Positions 35,816 to 47,154 of a stretch of 64,000 nt of DNA are shown piece by piece. The stretch is from Zantedeschia hybrid cultivar. Taxonomy: Eukaryota > Streptophyta > Magnoliopsida > Alismatales > Araceae. The stretch covers positions 33,023,614 through 33,087,613 of the forward strand of contig JARZZO010000008.1 in assembly GCA_030544215.1 (NCBI GenBank). The letters are read 5' to 3'. The position numbers were made by a program, and so were the translations under genes. Below the pieces are notes generated by a model. The model saw only the letters and a list, made by a program, of their open reading frames with translations, was not told the DNA's origin and ran no database searches. Numbering within the stretch: position 1 is the first letter of the stretch; each line of letters opens with the position of its first letter.

Positions 35816-36224
35816 ATGACTCCTCATCATAGATGAAAGTACCGGCCGGTACCGGTTCAGCCAATAATGGCTGGTACCGGTAAAAAAAAAAAAAAAAAAA
35901 AAAAGCTGTACCAGGCCGGTACCGAACCGGTACGCTCGTAAAAGACCCCTTAAAGGGGTGTTTCACTTTCCCCTCTTACAGAAACAGATCTGTGAGAGGG
36001 GAAGGCTGTTTTTGGCAGTGGGAGGGGAAGGGAAGGAGCCGCCGCCACCGCCACCTGCCGCCGCCGCCACCCGCCACCGCCGCCGCTGCTGGAGACGTTT
36101 TCACCCGTCGCTAGAGACGTTTTCACCGTTTTGGGTGAAAAAAAAAAAAGCTATGATATATATTTTAAATCTAGTGATTATTTTGTAGTTAACTAATTCT
36201 TAGATTATTTACGTTCATTTTCTT

Positions 36225-36814
36225 AGTAAAATAGACAATCCCTAATTTTGATCCTAATTAGCGGTTAAAAATTGAGGCTTTTGTCTAATTACTTAAATTA
36301 AACATCAATTGAAGTCTAATTAAGCTTCATTGCATATTTTAAACTAGGAGTATATTATGAATTACGTTGATCGACAGTTAATTAGGAAAAATCCTTAATT
36401 TTGACCTTAATTAGCGGTTAAAAATTGGGGCTTTTGTTTAATTACTTAAATTAAACATCAATTGAAGTCTAATTAAGCTTCATTGCATATTTTAAAGTAG
36501 GAGCATACTATAAATTGCGTTGATCGACGGTTAATTAAGGAAAACTTCTAATTTTGACCTTAATTAGCGGTTAAAAATTGGGACTTTTGTCTAATTACTT
36601 AAATTAAATATCAATTAAAGCCTAATTACGCTTCATTGCATATTTTAAATTAGGAGCATACTATGAATTGCGTTGATGGACGGTTAATTAGGGAAAAATC
36701 TCAATTTTGACTCTAATTAGCGGTTAAAAATTGGGATTTTTGTCTAATTATTTAAATTAAACATCAATTGAAGCCTAATTACGTTTCATTGCATATTTTA
36801 AACTAGGAGCATAA
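36225..36814 (+). repeat. Tandem array of a 153-bp unit, about four copies
   Basis: The landmark TTAGCGGTTAAAAATTG recurs with GCGG at 36261, 36414, 36567 and 36720, exactly 153 bases apart, with high identity between units. The array ends shortly before a CTTGTTGTAG acceptor-like site and the transposase ATG at 36867, so it may sit in a leader intron of the transposase gene. Confidence 0.85.
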
Positions 36815-36866
36815 TGACAAATGGTCTTATATTTGTTTCTACTTTTTTCTTTCTTGTTGTAGGATC

Positions 36867-39800
36867 ATGGCTGAACAGCAAGAGTAGGACCCAAGGTGGG
36901 CCCATATCACCTTAGTTAATATTGTAAAGAGGAGAGTCAAAATGCAAATATTGTGGCAAAGAGATGGGTGGTGGAATCACTCGAGGAAAAGAACATGTAG
37001 CAGGAAAGATATGACAGGTGACAAGGTGTACTGTCTGTCCCCTACAAGTCGCCAACGAGATGTGTGTTGCACGGCCGGAAAGCACAAAAGGTGCAAAAGA
37101 ATGAAGAGGCGGTTGAACTTCAAGACGAGATTTCAGGTAGACATAATAGAAAAGGTACAGGGATGTATACTGGGGCTAGTGACATTTCTATATGTGAGAG
37201 GCAAAGGGCTGAACAAATTGTAGATTCTAGTGATGATGATGATGATGAAGATCCTGAGATGGCTGCAGTTAGAAGAGAGAGTTTGTGGCATCAAGAAGAA
37301 GAGGAAGCCCGAAGGAGAGGTGATGAACCATCAACAAGAGGTACAAGTCAAGCTAGAGGCCAAGTGGGTCTTATGGACAGTTATCTTTTTAGAAGATAGA
37401 GTTCTACTCGGCCAAAAATCAAGCAAGTAATGAGAGGAGTAAAAAAGTCAGCTGAAGTGGCAGGGCATGCTTTTAAAAACATCTGCAAATGGTTTTTGCA
37501 TGCAAGTGTTCCCTCATATGCTGCTCACTCTTTTTATTTTCAGCCTATGATTGATGCAATAGCAGATCATAGTCGTGGGTTCAAAGCCCCCACACGTCGA
37601 GACATATATGGACATGAGCTTGATGGAGAATATGAGGAGCTTCAACAGTGGGTTGAAAGTTTTAAAGCTGTTAGGAAGGAGAGAGGATGCCCAATTATAG
37701 GCGATGGCTGGATTGGTACCACGAAGAAGTCCATGATTAATTTCCTTGTTTATTATACTAAAGGGACAGTTTTTATGAAATCTGTTGATGCATCAAACTA
37801 TTCAAAGAATGCCAAATAGTTATTTGTTTGATAGATCATATGGTGTAGGAAATTGGAGAGGAAAATGTTGTCTACGTGGTCACTGATAATGAACCAAGTT
37901 ATAAAGCTGCAGGGAAGTAAACACCTTTATTGGGTCCCATGTGCAGCGCATAGTCTGGACTTGATGCTTGAAGATATTGGTAAGGAACCGACTATCAGCA
38001 AGACAGTAAAGAGTGCATAAAGAATTACCTAATTTATTTATGGTCATCCTAAGATCTTGAACATGTTCAGAGAAAAAGCATCTGGGGGTCGAGATATCAT
38101 CCGTGCGGTGCCTACAAGATTTACATCTAATTTTATTTCTTTAGAATCTTTGCACAAATTCAGGAATGAGATCAAGGAGTTTATGTTTAATAAGGAGTTC
38201 TTGGAGTATATGCGGACCACCAACAATGAATCTAAATGTGAACATTTGGAAGTGGGAAAAATCATAGAGAACAAAAATTTTTGGAGTAATGTGTAGACTT
38301 ATTTGAAGTTGGTGGAATATCTCGTACAGATCTTAAAATTGGTGGATGAGGATGATAAGAATTACATGGGATATTTGTACGAGATAATTGACATTGCTAA
38401 GGTGCACATCAAGAACGCATTTCTCAACACTTATATGAAGTGGTGGGACCTTATGGATGTCAGATGGGAAAGTAAATTACACCACGACTTGCATGCAGCT
38501 GGTAAGTAAAGTCTTATACTGTTACATAGGAGATTATTTATTAAATTGTTATTTAGTAATTATCCACCTAAATGCAGGTTATTTTTTAAATCGTTGAGTA
38601 ATATACAGTCATCAAGTGTACATTGATGGAGAGGTGATCTAAGGCACACTGAATGTGATTGCACGCTTGTCGATGACAATAGAAGATAGAATTGAGGCAG
38701 AGTGACAGGTGTTTATCTCTTATATGAAGAATTGACTTTAAGATATATCCAATTACTTGTATTTTCAAAAGTCATTTAATTATATTAATTGTTAATTCCA
38801 TCTTTGTAGATGGAGGCTTATAGGCTAAGGCTGGAGACATATAATGAAGACCTTGTGCAAATTGTTGTAGAGAAAGTGAGCCCATGTATATTTAGTGATT
38901 ACATTGTTGTCATATGTGCATAAGAAAGAAGAACATACATTGAATAATTTTTTTGTTTTTTACTGATGGCATAGTTGAGTGGTGGATAATCGTGTACAAC
39001 AGAGATAGGTGTTATAATCCCTTGGCTTCCGTTGCAGTGAGGGTTTTGAGTCAGACAACATCGGCAAGCCAATGTGAAAGAAATTGGAGTACGTTTAGCC
39101 TTATACACTCAAAAATTCGTAACCGTTTAAAGGCTGAACGATTGGACAAATTGGTGTACTGTCATTACAATATGAAATTGAGGATAAAAAACATTCGGTT
39201 GAGACAACAATTGAGGGAGAAACGAGCTGCAGGACATGCAGAAGATGTTGATAGCCAAATTGATGTGGAAGAGTTATTTTATGATGATAATCCCTTGCAG
39301 ACTTAGGTTGAGATACGAGCAACTGTCGATCAGTCAGTTTTTGATACCGATGATACAGAATGGGCAAAGGGCATATTTGATGGAGTTGTTGCTAGAGATC
39401 TAGAATTAAGAACCTCAAAAAGACAAAAAGAAAATTCACCTCCTCCTTCACATGAGTATCTGAGTCAGACTGAGCATGTGCCTTTATTTGCACCTGATAC
39501 TGAGCTTGAGCCTGTTAGACATTCAGAATTAGATAGTAGGCCAATCACTAGAATGGTTGGGCCACCATCATTCTTGAGAAGGAGTACATCTACACTTGAG
39601 AAGGCTAATCTAGTTGCCAGAGACGATCCTGCGATTGATGAGATGAAGCAAATTTATGTAAAGCATACACTACGAGGAAAAGGATTATTGGATCCGGTCA
39701 ACTTGCAAAAGGATCTAGAAAGAAAACAAAGTAAGTAAAAACAAGCATCACAAAAGAAAAAATCAAGTAATGTCAAGTGATGATGCTGGTGCAACTGCAG

Positions 39801-40247
39801 GTGCTACTACCGGGGGCGGAATGTATGCACCTTCTTTCTCCTAGTATATTGACATTGGAAGATGACAACATGAAAGCCAAGGAGATTATGATTCATAAGG
39901 TCAGTATGGACAACAGTCAGGTTTTGGAGGTGGCCAACAAGAAGCAGGCATGTATAGCTGGGGAGATCGAGTAGAATATGAAGGCTTTCAATTCCATCCA
40001 CCCAGTAGCAGTTATGGGTCAAGGTCTTCTTCTTATCCTCAAGCTGCTTCTCTGCATCTTGATTTTGCAATTTTATCAAGTCAACAAGCGCATACTTCAA
40101 GAGGGATTCAAAGAGAGATGTACGACTTGGCTGCATCACTGTTTAGTTATGGTGAATATAGGGAACATATGCAACCTTTATTATGGATATCAGCAACAGT
40201 AACCAGATGATGAATCAGAAGGATCTACGGGTTATTATCCATATTAG
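36867..40247 (+). pseudogene. hAT transposase, decayed (BED finger, DUF659, dimerisation domain)
   Basis: The start ATGGCTGAACAG leads to WAHITLV and, after a frame change, KCKYCGKEMGGG, a BED zinc finger. Then KWFLHASVPSYAAHSFYFQP, GDGWIGTTKKSMINFLVYY and the DUF659-like core follow. Next are MGYLYEIIDIAKVHIKNAF and the hAT C-terminal dimerisation region (SVAVRVLSQTTSASQCERNW, FSLIHSKIRNRL). A tail with LFYDDNPLQT corresponds to that of the hAT at 52978-57119. Frameshifts, and stops such as those after NAK (37819) and LQT (39306), show it is dead. Confidence 0.8.
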
Positions 40248-43200
40248 TATACTCACTCATGTTTTTCATAGGTAAGGATCGTTTGATTTTGTTAACATTT
40301 ATTATTTGTAAATGTTTAGTACATTAGTATAATATTTTTCATGTTTAATCTATATGAAAATAGTCATTTAGTATGTGTTATGTGTACTTCTTTGTCTTAA
40401 CTCACCTTTGTCACACTCAACACATATCTAATTAATTGTTTATATTTTTTTGATTTTTTTCCTTTTTTTCTGATTTTTTTGGACCCTTTTAGGCCCATAC
40501 CGGTCAGTATCGGTACCGGTATTGCCATCCATGCTCCTCATGTAGGACAAACGTCCAGAGATATGTCTTACGTTAGGGGGGTTGAAGTGGATCAGCAGGC
40601 AATGCGGCCTTCAACGTGCTTCGAAGTCGCCTGGCAGAGATCTGGGCGAAATTTCACATCCTAGAAGAATATCAACTTAGCATTCCTTAGCCCGAGGAGC
40701 GCGTCTATAGTAGGAGAACCTATTCGTTTATGGCCTACGAAGCCATGTTTAATGCGGGGTTCCGCATGCCGGTCCCTGCGTGCGTGGAGAAACTCCTCAA
40801 CCATTTCCAGTTGGTGCCGAGGCGGATCATACCCAACTCCTGGCACCTTATAATGGACCCTTCACCGGCGATGCTGCAGCTGGCTTTCCAGCCGAATAGG
40901 GGGGGGGAGTAAAGCTTGGCAACTGCGGGTTCGTCCAGCTTGAGGCTCGTGAGAAGGCCCTGTTCCTCCTTACGGGTTTTAGTAAAGTTGCCTATTGGAA
41001 TGACTGCTATTTTTGTGTGACTGAGCAGAAAGGGGGGCGCTGGCCTTTTCCCGTTGCCTTCAAGGACCTCGCCGTCGGGCCCTCTATTGATCTTCCTCTG
41101 CTGCTAGTTCCTCTGGCAGATGCCGTTGTGGTGACGACCTTTCAGTAAGGGCGTCCTCTTGAGAACATTGACGTAGTGACGAGGGAGAGACTGACGGCAG
41201 CAGGCCTGAGTGGCTTGGCTTGATCGTGATTTCTGGCTTTTCTACTTGTCTCCTTTCTTCCATGGTTGATCGACAACCTTACCTGTGCTTCAGGGATCGG
41301 CGCTCGCCCCTCTCAGGCAATGAGGTGGGAGATTATAGCTGCGGTCCCCCCTCAAGATTCCATGGGGGCCACAGAGGTGACTGTGGTCGAATCTGGAAGG
41401 GTTCCAGAGTTCATCCGCCCTGACATGGAGAGGCGGACTAAGCGAAAGGGCGATCAGCTGACCTCGACAGGTTCGACCCCGCCCTATACCCTCCGTGTCC
41501 TAGGCCTGGTTACGAGCAAGTATTGCTGTTGGGTGCCGGCCTGGATGAGCCCTATTGGTGGTGGCGGGAGAGAAAACATGACGCTACGGCCGTTCTGTCA
41601 GCATCTCAAGCGATCCCCAAGAGGAAGAGGGGTTGCCTGAGTTCTGCCTCCTGCTGGCTCAAGTGCTGCTGGGGAAATCAATGCCTGAAAAGCCGGAGGT
41701 GGGTAGCTCGGAGGAGGCCGGTTCGCCTACCTCGCAAGATCTGGCGTCAACTTTGGCGTCTAACGAGAAAGGGGAGAGCGAGGAGGTCGGCGAGGAAGGC
41801 GTCGAGGTTGGCGATGGGGCCGAAACAGAGGAGAAGGGACATGCCTCTCCGTTGGGGGCGGCTGCATGTTCTCCATTGGTAGAGGAAGCGTCTTCCCTGA
41901 GCTCTCTGCCACTAAAAAGGCTCTGTTGGAGTGGCCGGCTGACAGGTGCGTAAACTCTATCTTGTCTCTGATTCGACTGATCATCGGATAAACTACTCCG
42001 TAACCTCAAAGTTGGTCTTTTTGTTTCTAGGAGTGGCACCCGACAGGGAGCCAGGGTCAGAGTGATCGAGCCCCTAATTGTAGAACTCGAAGGGCTGGCA
42101 GAGGCTGACAAAGGACTGGGGATAGAGGCAGTTAAGGCCTTGGTCGCAAACCTCTAAGGGCCGGCGGTTACCAGCGAGCGATCGGTAGTAGGGGCGGCTA
42201 GGCCTCCGGTCGTGGAACTCGGGGGACCACCGGCGGTTGGCGATGGGCCAAAAGCAGAGGCGGCCGAACCCCTGGAACTGGTGGCGCCCGCGGGGGGAAC
42301 GAGCGCTCTGGCGAGCCCCCGTACGGTGGTGGAACTGCAACTCAAAGAAGGGGTCGGTGTAGACACTCGCCCTCCAGTGCCTCCTCATACTACAGAGGGC
42401 GGAGGCGTTCTTGTTTCTATGGTGGTGAGGTTGAGGCTCGGGCCCTCCAAATTCCGTTTGAGGCGACTGCGATGCCTACAGGTCCCAGTACATTTCCTAC
42501 GGGTGCGCCCTCCAACGTTGAAGAGGCTGAGGGTCTCCCTCAATCGTCTTGCCACTCAGGGTGAAACGCTTGCGGGAAAGGTCCCGGCCCCTGCTGTCGG
42601 GGAAGAATCGGCTACGGCGGCGGAGCCGGAGGTTCGTCCGGAGCCCTCCCCTGCCACTCCGCTAGTGGAGTACTCGTCTAGTGATTTGCTGGTCGCCATG
42701 TTTTTTGCTCTTGTGACTCAAGTCGATCTCCGTTCGGCAGCCTTGTGTGATCACTGGAAGGACGAGGTCTGCCTATCGAAGGCGTTGCAGTAGGACCTCT
42801 CAGACTCCTCGGTGGAAGTTCTCTGCCTCCGCGGTCGATTGGCAGGGGCCGAAGCTTCGATGGTGCAAATATGGAAAGATTTGGCAAACTTCTGTCAAGA
42901 AATGGACGCCCTGCACCAGGAGACCGATGACCGGGTGGAGGTCGCTCGTGAAGAGGGCCATGCTGCCGGGGTAGCCACCTATGAAGCCTCCGAGGAGTTC
43001 CAGCAAGAGCTGCATGAATACGCTCTGCCGGTCGGCGTTGAGAGTACCTCCCTCGTCTACCAAGCGGGGTATGACAAGGGGGTTGTTGATGTCGAGGAGG
43101 TTTGGGGTGGATAGGTGGTCGAGCTCGGGGCAATAATGAGGGAGGCGACACGGGCCAGCGATAATTGTAATCTTTCGCTTTTTTCCTTTGTCTTTTCTGG

Positions 43201-43400
43201 CTTTGTTGGAGCTTACTTTTGTACTTTCTTTAGTTGTTTGACCAGTTAGCTGGTCAATCTAATAAATATAAGGCCGCTTCTGTACTTCTTTGTACTTGCT
43301 TGAGCAGCTTTAATTTGTTCCTTTTTGACCAGTCAACAACGGTTAGGTGACCCGCATTTATTGCCGGTCTATTACGAGTGCGGATTTCCGGGCTGGGGCC

Positions 43401-43475
43401 TATAAAGAAGGGGAAACAAGGTAGGGCTGGTGCGTGTCATTTCTTTTGTAGATTTCCTTACCTTAGTTTGATCAG
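43401..43475 (+). promoter_or_regulatory. Core promoter and leader of antisense gene 2
   Basis: TATAAAGAAGGGGA (43401-43414) lies 75 bases before an ATG. It matches, apart from one A, the TATAAAAGAAGGGGA in front of the antisense gene of the intron-1 element. The leader is T-rich towards the ATG (CCTTAGTTTGATCAG|ATGG). Confidence 0.5.
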
Positions 43476-44280
43476 ATGGCCTCCGATTTTGCGAGTGGAG
43501 TGATCGCTGATCGGGCTGCCCTTAGGGCGTCCACGATCACTGCTAGCGCTTTAGATAGGATCCGAGAACAGTTCTGGATTCCGGTCGAGTACGGTCTACG
43601 CGTGCCCAGGGCGAGAGATTGCCTTTACTCAGGCAACCCTAGCTCCTTCATGGCCATTGAAGCCATGTTCGAGGTGGGGTTCCGGTTGCCGGTGTTTGCC
43701 TTCATCGAAGATCTGCTGCAGTTTTTTGCTATAGCTCTTGTCCCGATCTTGTCGAACTCGTGGCATTTGGCCGTGACTTTCAATGCCTTGGCGCGGTTTT
43801 ACAGGTATGTCGATGTGTTGGTTGACGTTTTCTACCATCTTGTCAATGTCCGTCATTGTGCGATCCCTGGTGCGTGCGGCTTTCTTCAGTTCCTTTGTCG
43901 CAGCGACCAAGGGCCCTTTATTGCTTCGTCCAGCTCTCCTCCACAGGGGTGGAAGGAAGATTTCTTCTGGTCGACTGTCCGGCCGGCTGGGAATGGCCCA
44001 TCCCTACGGTCTAGCGGGATTTTACTGTCAACCCCGTTCCTGAAGGGTTCCGTCGAGGGCTTTCTGAAGATAACGCTCGGTTGGTGACATCTCTCTGGGA
44101 AGACGATCCTGTCGAGGTTGACGCTCTTCTAACCGACGGGATTCTGCAGATGACCAGCCTTGCGCCATTGTCGGACCCTCCTGTAATGGAATTTCTCATT
44201 AGAGGAAGGGGGCGCTGCGATTGGCGAGGTGGTTGGCGTGATCATCGAGTAGTTTGTTTTGAGAGGACACTTTTGTAACC
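43476..44280 (+). pseudogene. Antisense gene 2 of the intron-2 Tat element, truncated
   Basis: It starts MASDFASGVIADRAALRAST and continues IREQFWIPVEYGLRVPRARD, FMAIEAMFEVGFRLPVFAFI, ALVPILSNSWHLAV. That is the same domain as the neighbouring antisense gene 1 (PF04195-like), position by position. A further segment (GWKEDFFWSTVRPAGNG) matches its FFF-type block. The sequence stops at 44087 and no coiled-coil tail follows. The element therefore carried two copies of this gene in tandem, about 360 bases apart, both antisense to pol. Confidence 0.6.
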
Positions 44281-44919
44281 CTATTTTGAATTAATTTAGA
44301 TCGCTTTTCTTGAATTTAAATTGCTCTTTTTGCGTTTTTCCTACTATCCCCCCTTCTTCCCCCGATCGTGGAGGCTAAACCAACATCCGTTGGTTTAGCT
44401 TGATTGTGGATTGGCCAGTGTTATCTCTTGTGGACGAGTTTTATTCCTTGTTTGGGTGGGGAGCTCCTTCCCTGGGGTGCGGACCGCCAGGGGGATCGGA
44501 TGAGTTTTATTCCTTCTTTGAGTGGGGAGCCTTTTCCCTGGGGTGCGGACCGCCAGGGGGATCGGACGACCTTTACGAGTGTCCACGTCCTTCATGCGTT
44601 CAGTTGGTGCTAGAGAATCGAAAAAAAGACAATTGCTTTTTATTGATGACCAATATCATAATCAACAAGGCAAATTAACTGAAAAAAGGATGCAAATACT
44701 CTGCGTTCCATTTGTTGTCAATCAACCGGCCGTCCAGGTGAGCAAGCCTATATGCTCCATTCCCATAGCTCTTGGCGATCTTATATGGCCCCTCTCAGTT
44801 GAGCACGAGCTTTCTTCCCGCTTCGAGCGGTTGAGATGCTTGATACTTCGTAGAATCAAGTCTCCAAGATGGAAGACTCTTGGTCGTACTTTGGAGTTGT
44901 ACCAGCGTGCAACCGATCG
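44281..44919. repeat. Spacer between antisense gene 2 and integrase, with a short tandem repeat
   Basis: Two consecutive units of about 66 bases (44437-44570) share GAGTTTTATTCCTT and GGGGTGCGGACCGCCAGGGG. The remainder has no recognised gene. This is the same position (pol to antisense gene) that carries repeats in the intron-1 element. Confidence 0.6.
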
Positions 44920-45696
44920 CTAGTAGTTGATCGCCTGTATCCGAGCTGCCTCTCTGGCTTCTTTAATAAGGTCTAGATTCTCCCGCAGCTTTTGATTGCT
45001 GCTTGTTTCCTCGAACCCTCTTGCTCTGACGGCTGGCAGGCCGATTTCCAGGGGGATGACGACGCCCAACCTATAGGCCAGATGGTACAGGGTCTCCCCT
45101 GTAGTTGTTCTGGCCGTGGTTAAGAAAGACCATAGGATTTTTGGGAGGGTTTCCAGCCAGTTTCCTCCCATTTGTAGATGAGTTTTGATGCCTCTCATAA
45201 TTGTCTTGTTTGCGTTCTCCACCAATCCATTAGCTTGTGGGTGCGCTACTGAGGAAAATCGGTGCTGTATGTTGAAATCCTTGCAGCGGTCGGCGAACCA
45301 GAAGCTAGTGAATTGCCGCCCGTTGTCAGTCACAAGCACCTGAGGGATGCCGAACCTGTAAACAACATCATGCAAGAAAAATTTCCCCACAGTGTCATCT
45401 CTGATGTTGGCCAAGGCCTCGGCCTCAGGCCACCTAGTGAAGTAGTCGATGGCGACCACCACATATTGCCGTTGTCTAGCAGCCTTGGGAAAAGGCCCTA
45501 GGATGTCGACCCCCCACATGGCGAACGGACAAGGTTCAACAATATTCTGTAGCTCGTTCTCCGGCAGCCTAGGAATCAGAGCATCGATTTGATAGTCCAG
45601 GCCTGCGGGCTGAGTACTTGGGCGCTGTGGAACTCTGATATGAGGCAAAAATTTGTAGGTTGGTCTCAGTGTGTGCTTCCGCCACCGGAGCGCCAC
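44920..45696 (-). pseudogene. Ty3/gypsy integrase (Tat-type), 3' part of pol
   Basis: A 258-codon open frame on - contains WGVDILGPFPKAARQRQY and AIDYFTRWPEAEAL (first catalytic Asp in VDILGPF), VLVTDNGRQFTS (second Asp) and SVAHPQANGLVENANKTI (catalytic Glu). The end has GETLYHLAYRLGVVIPLEIG, usual for plant gypsy integrases. It is the best-preserved retroelement frame in the window. Reverse transcriptase and gag, expected to its right, are missing; unrelated repeat DNA begins at about 45720. It runs opposite to the two antisense genes. Confidence 0.9.
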
Positions 45697-45734
45697 ACGA
45701 CATCGCCGGTAACTTGGGCGTTTCTAAGTTATGC

Positions 45735-46115
45735 CATGAAAAAGGGCACCGGTTGCCAAAGAATAGGGCACTGGCCTATCCCAAGGCTTCAAACAAGGCA
45801 CCAGCCTGTCCCTCTCCACTTGAGAAGCTCACGGTTTTCAAAGAACAGGGCAACCAACTGTCCCAAGGTCCCAAACAGGGCACCGGTCTGTCCTCTGCAC
45901 TTGAGAGGAGGGGGCTGGTTCCAAGAACAGGGGGAACCGCCCTATCCTTCTCACCAAAACATGGCACCGACAGAAAAATCCTGTTCTTGGAACTTGAGAG
46001 AGGGACCGGTTGCAAGAACAAGGGGGGCGGCCTGTCTTTCTCACCAAAACAGAGCACCAGCAGTAGAAACAAGGACCGTCCTGTCCAGAAAACCCTAACA
46101 GGGCACACGGTTGCA
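45735..46115. repeat. Irregular minisatellite of 80-98-bp units
   Basis: Four to five diverged units share words CACTTGAGAG, GGTTxCAAGAACAGGG, CTTCTCACCAAAACA and GGGCACCGGT. The two best copies are about 45899-45990 and 45991-46090. Because the repeat keeps several frames open, overlapping spurious frames of 120-169 codons appear on both strands. It ends about 80 bases from a retrotransposon primer site. Confidence 0.65.
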
Positions 46116-46194
46116 AGAACAACGGGGGCCAGCCTCTTCTCCACCTAGGAATAGATGAGCTGGTCCTCCTTTCACTTCCTCCAGATCCTTCCCT

Positions 46195-46440
46195 GCTCTG
46201 ATACCATGAAGAATAGTGAGAAGAAGGGGGGAGGAAGAGAGGAGGAAGTAGCGGACAGCAACAACAAGGAGCTGCGGCACACACCAAACAGGCCGTCCCT
46301 CTCAGTCTTTATATATTATGTGTTCTTAGGGTTACAAGGATGGATAAGGTCATAAATACCCTTGTTCCCAATGAGACAAAGACTAACCCCATACAACACA
46401 CACAAAGAATAAAAAAGAGAGACAAACAACAAATGACAAA
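46195..46440 (-). repeat. Primer-binding site and partial LTR of a - strand retroelement
   Basis: GCTCTGATACCA (46195-46206) is the exact complement of the initiator-Met primer site TGGTATCAGAGC. It is followed by a TG-starting LTR (TGAAGAATAGTGAG). The LTR holds a TTTATATATTATG stretch near 46305. The minisatellite on the other side would be the internal leader. The far LTR edge was not found. Confidence 0.5.
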
Positions 46441-46451
46441 GTTACCCCCAA

Positions 46452-47154
46452 CTACACTAACAAATTGCCAAAAACTTCAAGAATTCTATAAAACATCTCC
46501 TCACTCCAAAATTGCAAAGGAACTCCATAAAGATGACACCAATAATCTTTCTTTGTGTCTGAAAATTTTGAACTTGAGCCAAAGCTGTACTCCTCCCAAT
46601 GAATATATGAACTCGTGGGTTTTAAAAATTGTTTCCTAAGAACTGCATGCCTGTAAGAATCATCAGGAAAAAATGCATTAAGTTTCTTGTTGTCAAGGAC
46701 CCCAATTCTACAGGTTTGCCCTGAAGATGAATAAACTTGCAGTGCGTTGATGATGTCATTCCTAACAAATGACCCACTGAGAATCGATCCCACCAAACAA
46801 AGCTCTAACCTCTTAATATTGTTTCATATGCAGGAAAGAACGATGTATCAAATACCACAGTTTTGACAACCTTCTTCTTATCTGAAGACTCTGCTTCCCC
46901 CTTGAAGTAATTGACTACTTCTGAATTTGATGTAACCCAATGGTATTACACCTCCAATAAACGATGGCATTGCGGCATTCAGAAGCATGATGCCCTTTCT
47001 CTAAACAGCGGAAACAATGATTGCTGTAGACAATAGGTCTCCAGGGGTTTGCAGATAAAGACCTCTGCTTACCTGAAGTAGAAGAGAAGTCTCTGTTCAC
47101 TTCTTGCTCATATTCTTCTGGTTGTGCCCTGGGAATAGCCCTGTTGTCCCTCAT
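46452..47154 (-). pseudogene. LINE-ORF1-like fragment: zinc knuckle and DUF4283-like segment
   Basis: On - the first block has CFRCLEKGHHASECR followed by YWRCN, a pair of CCHC-type zinc knuckles. After a break, the second block has KKDYWCHLYGVPLQFWSEEM, matching the WVRIxGLPLxxW pattern of DUF4283 in plant LINE ORF1 and related proteins. In many LINE ORF1s DUF4283 comes first, so this order is either a variant type or a rearrangement. No reverse transcriptase follows. Confidence 0.6.

Larger units (their letters stand above)
35828..40533 (+). mobile_element. 4.7-kb hAT transposon, decayed
   Basis: A perfect 8-bp duplication CTCCTCAT (35820-35827, 40534-40541) flanks termini CATAGATGAAAGTACCGG and, inverted, CATGGATGGCAATACCGG. 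Subterminal GGTACCGG words cluster at both ends. Inside are a poly(A) run near 35881, a CCG-rich stretch (36038-36090), a 153-base tandem array and a broken transposase gene, all in + orientation. Excision would rejoin the start of the antisense gene. Confidence 0.85.
35816..43114 (+). pseudogene. Antisense gene 1 of the intron-2 Tat element (putative gypsy-type transposon family), split by a hAT
   Basis: The ATG at 35816 is followed after four codons by a 4.7-kb hAT insertion; coding resumes at 40542. Next come AEIWAKFHILEEYQLSIP, FMAYEAMFNAGFRMPVPACV, LVPRRIIPNSWHLI and YWNDCYFCVTEQKGGRWPF, the order of the 'putative gypsy type transposon' domain (PF04195). The 3' part ends in a helical, charged segment with YEASEEFQQELHEYAL and YQAGYDKGVVDVEE, stop at 43114. 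Likely introns lie at about 41147-41293 (CAG|GTAAGG-like donor, GTGCTTCAG acceptor) and 41945-42030 (ACAG|GTGCGT, TTTGTTTCTAG). Frameshifts and stops break it. It lies antisense to the integrase at 44920-45696. Confidence 0.6.

Noticed and set aside
42678..43151. 157-codon - strand frame over the 3' part of antisense gene 1
   Set aside because: It is His/Pro/Arg-rich low-complexity sequence opposite a better-supported coiled-coil coding region on +.
45589..46148. Overlapping 169- and 162-codon + frames
   Set aside because: They arise from a minisatellite whose units keep several frames open; repeated peptide words and frames on both strands argue against a gene.
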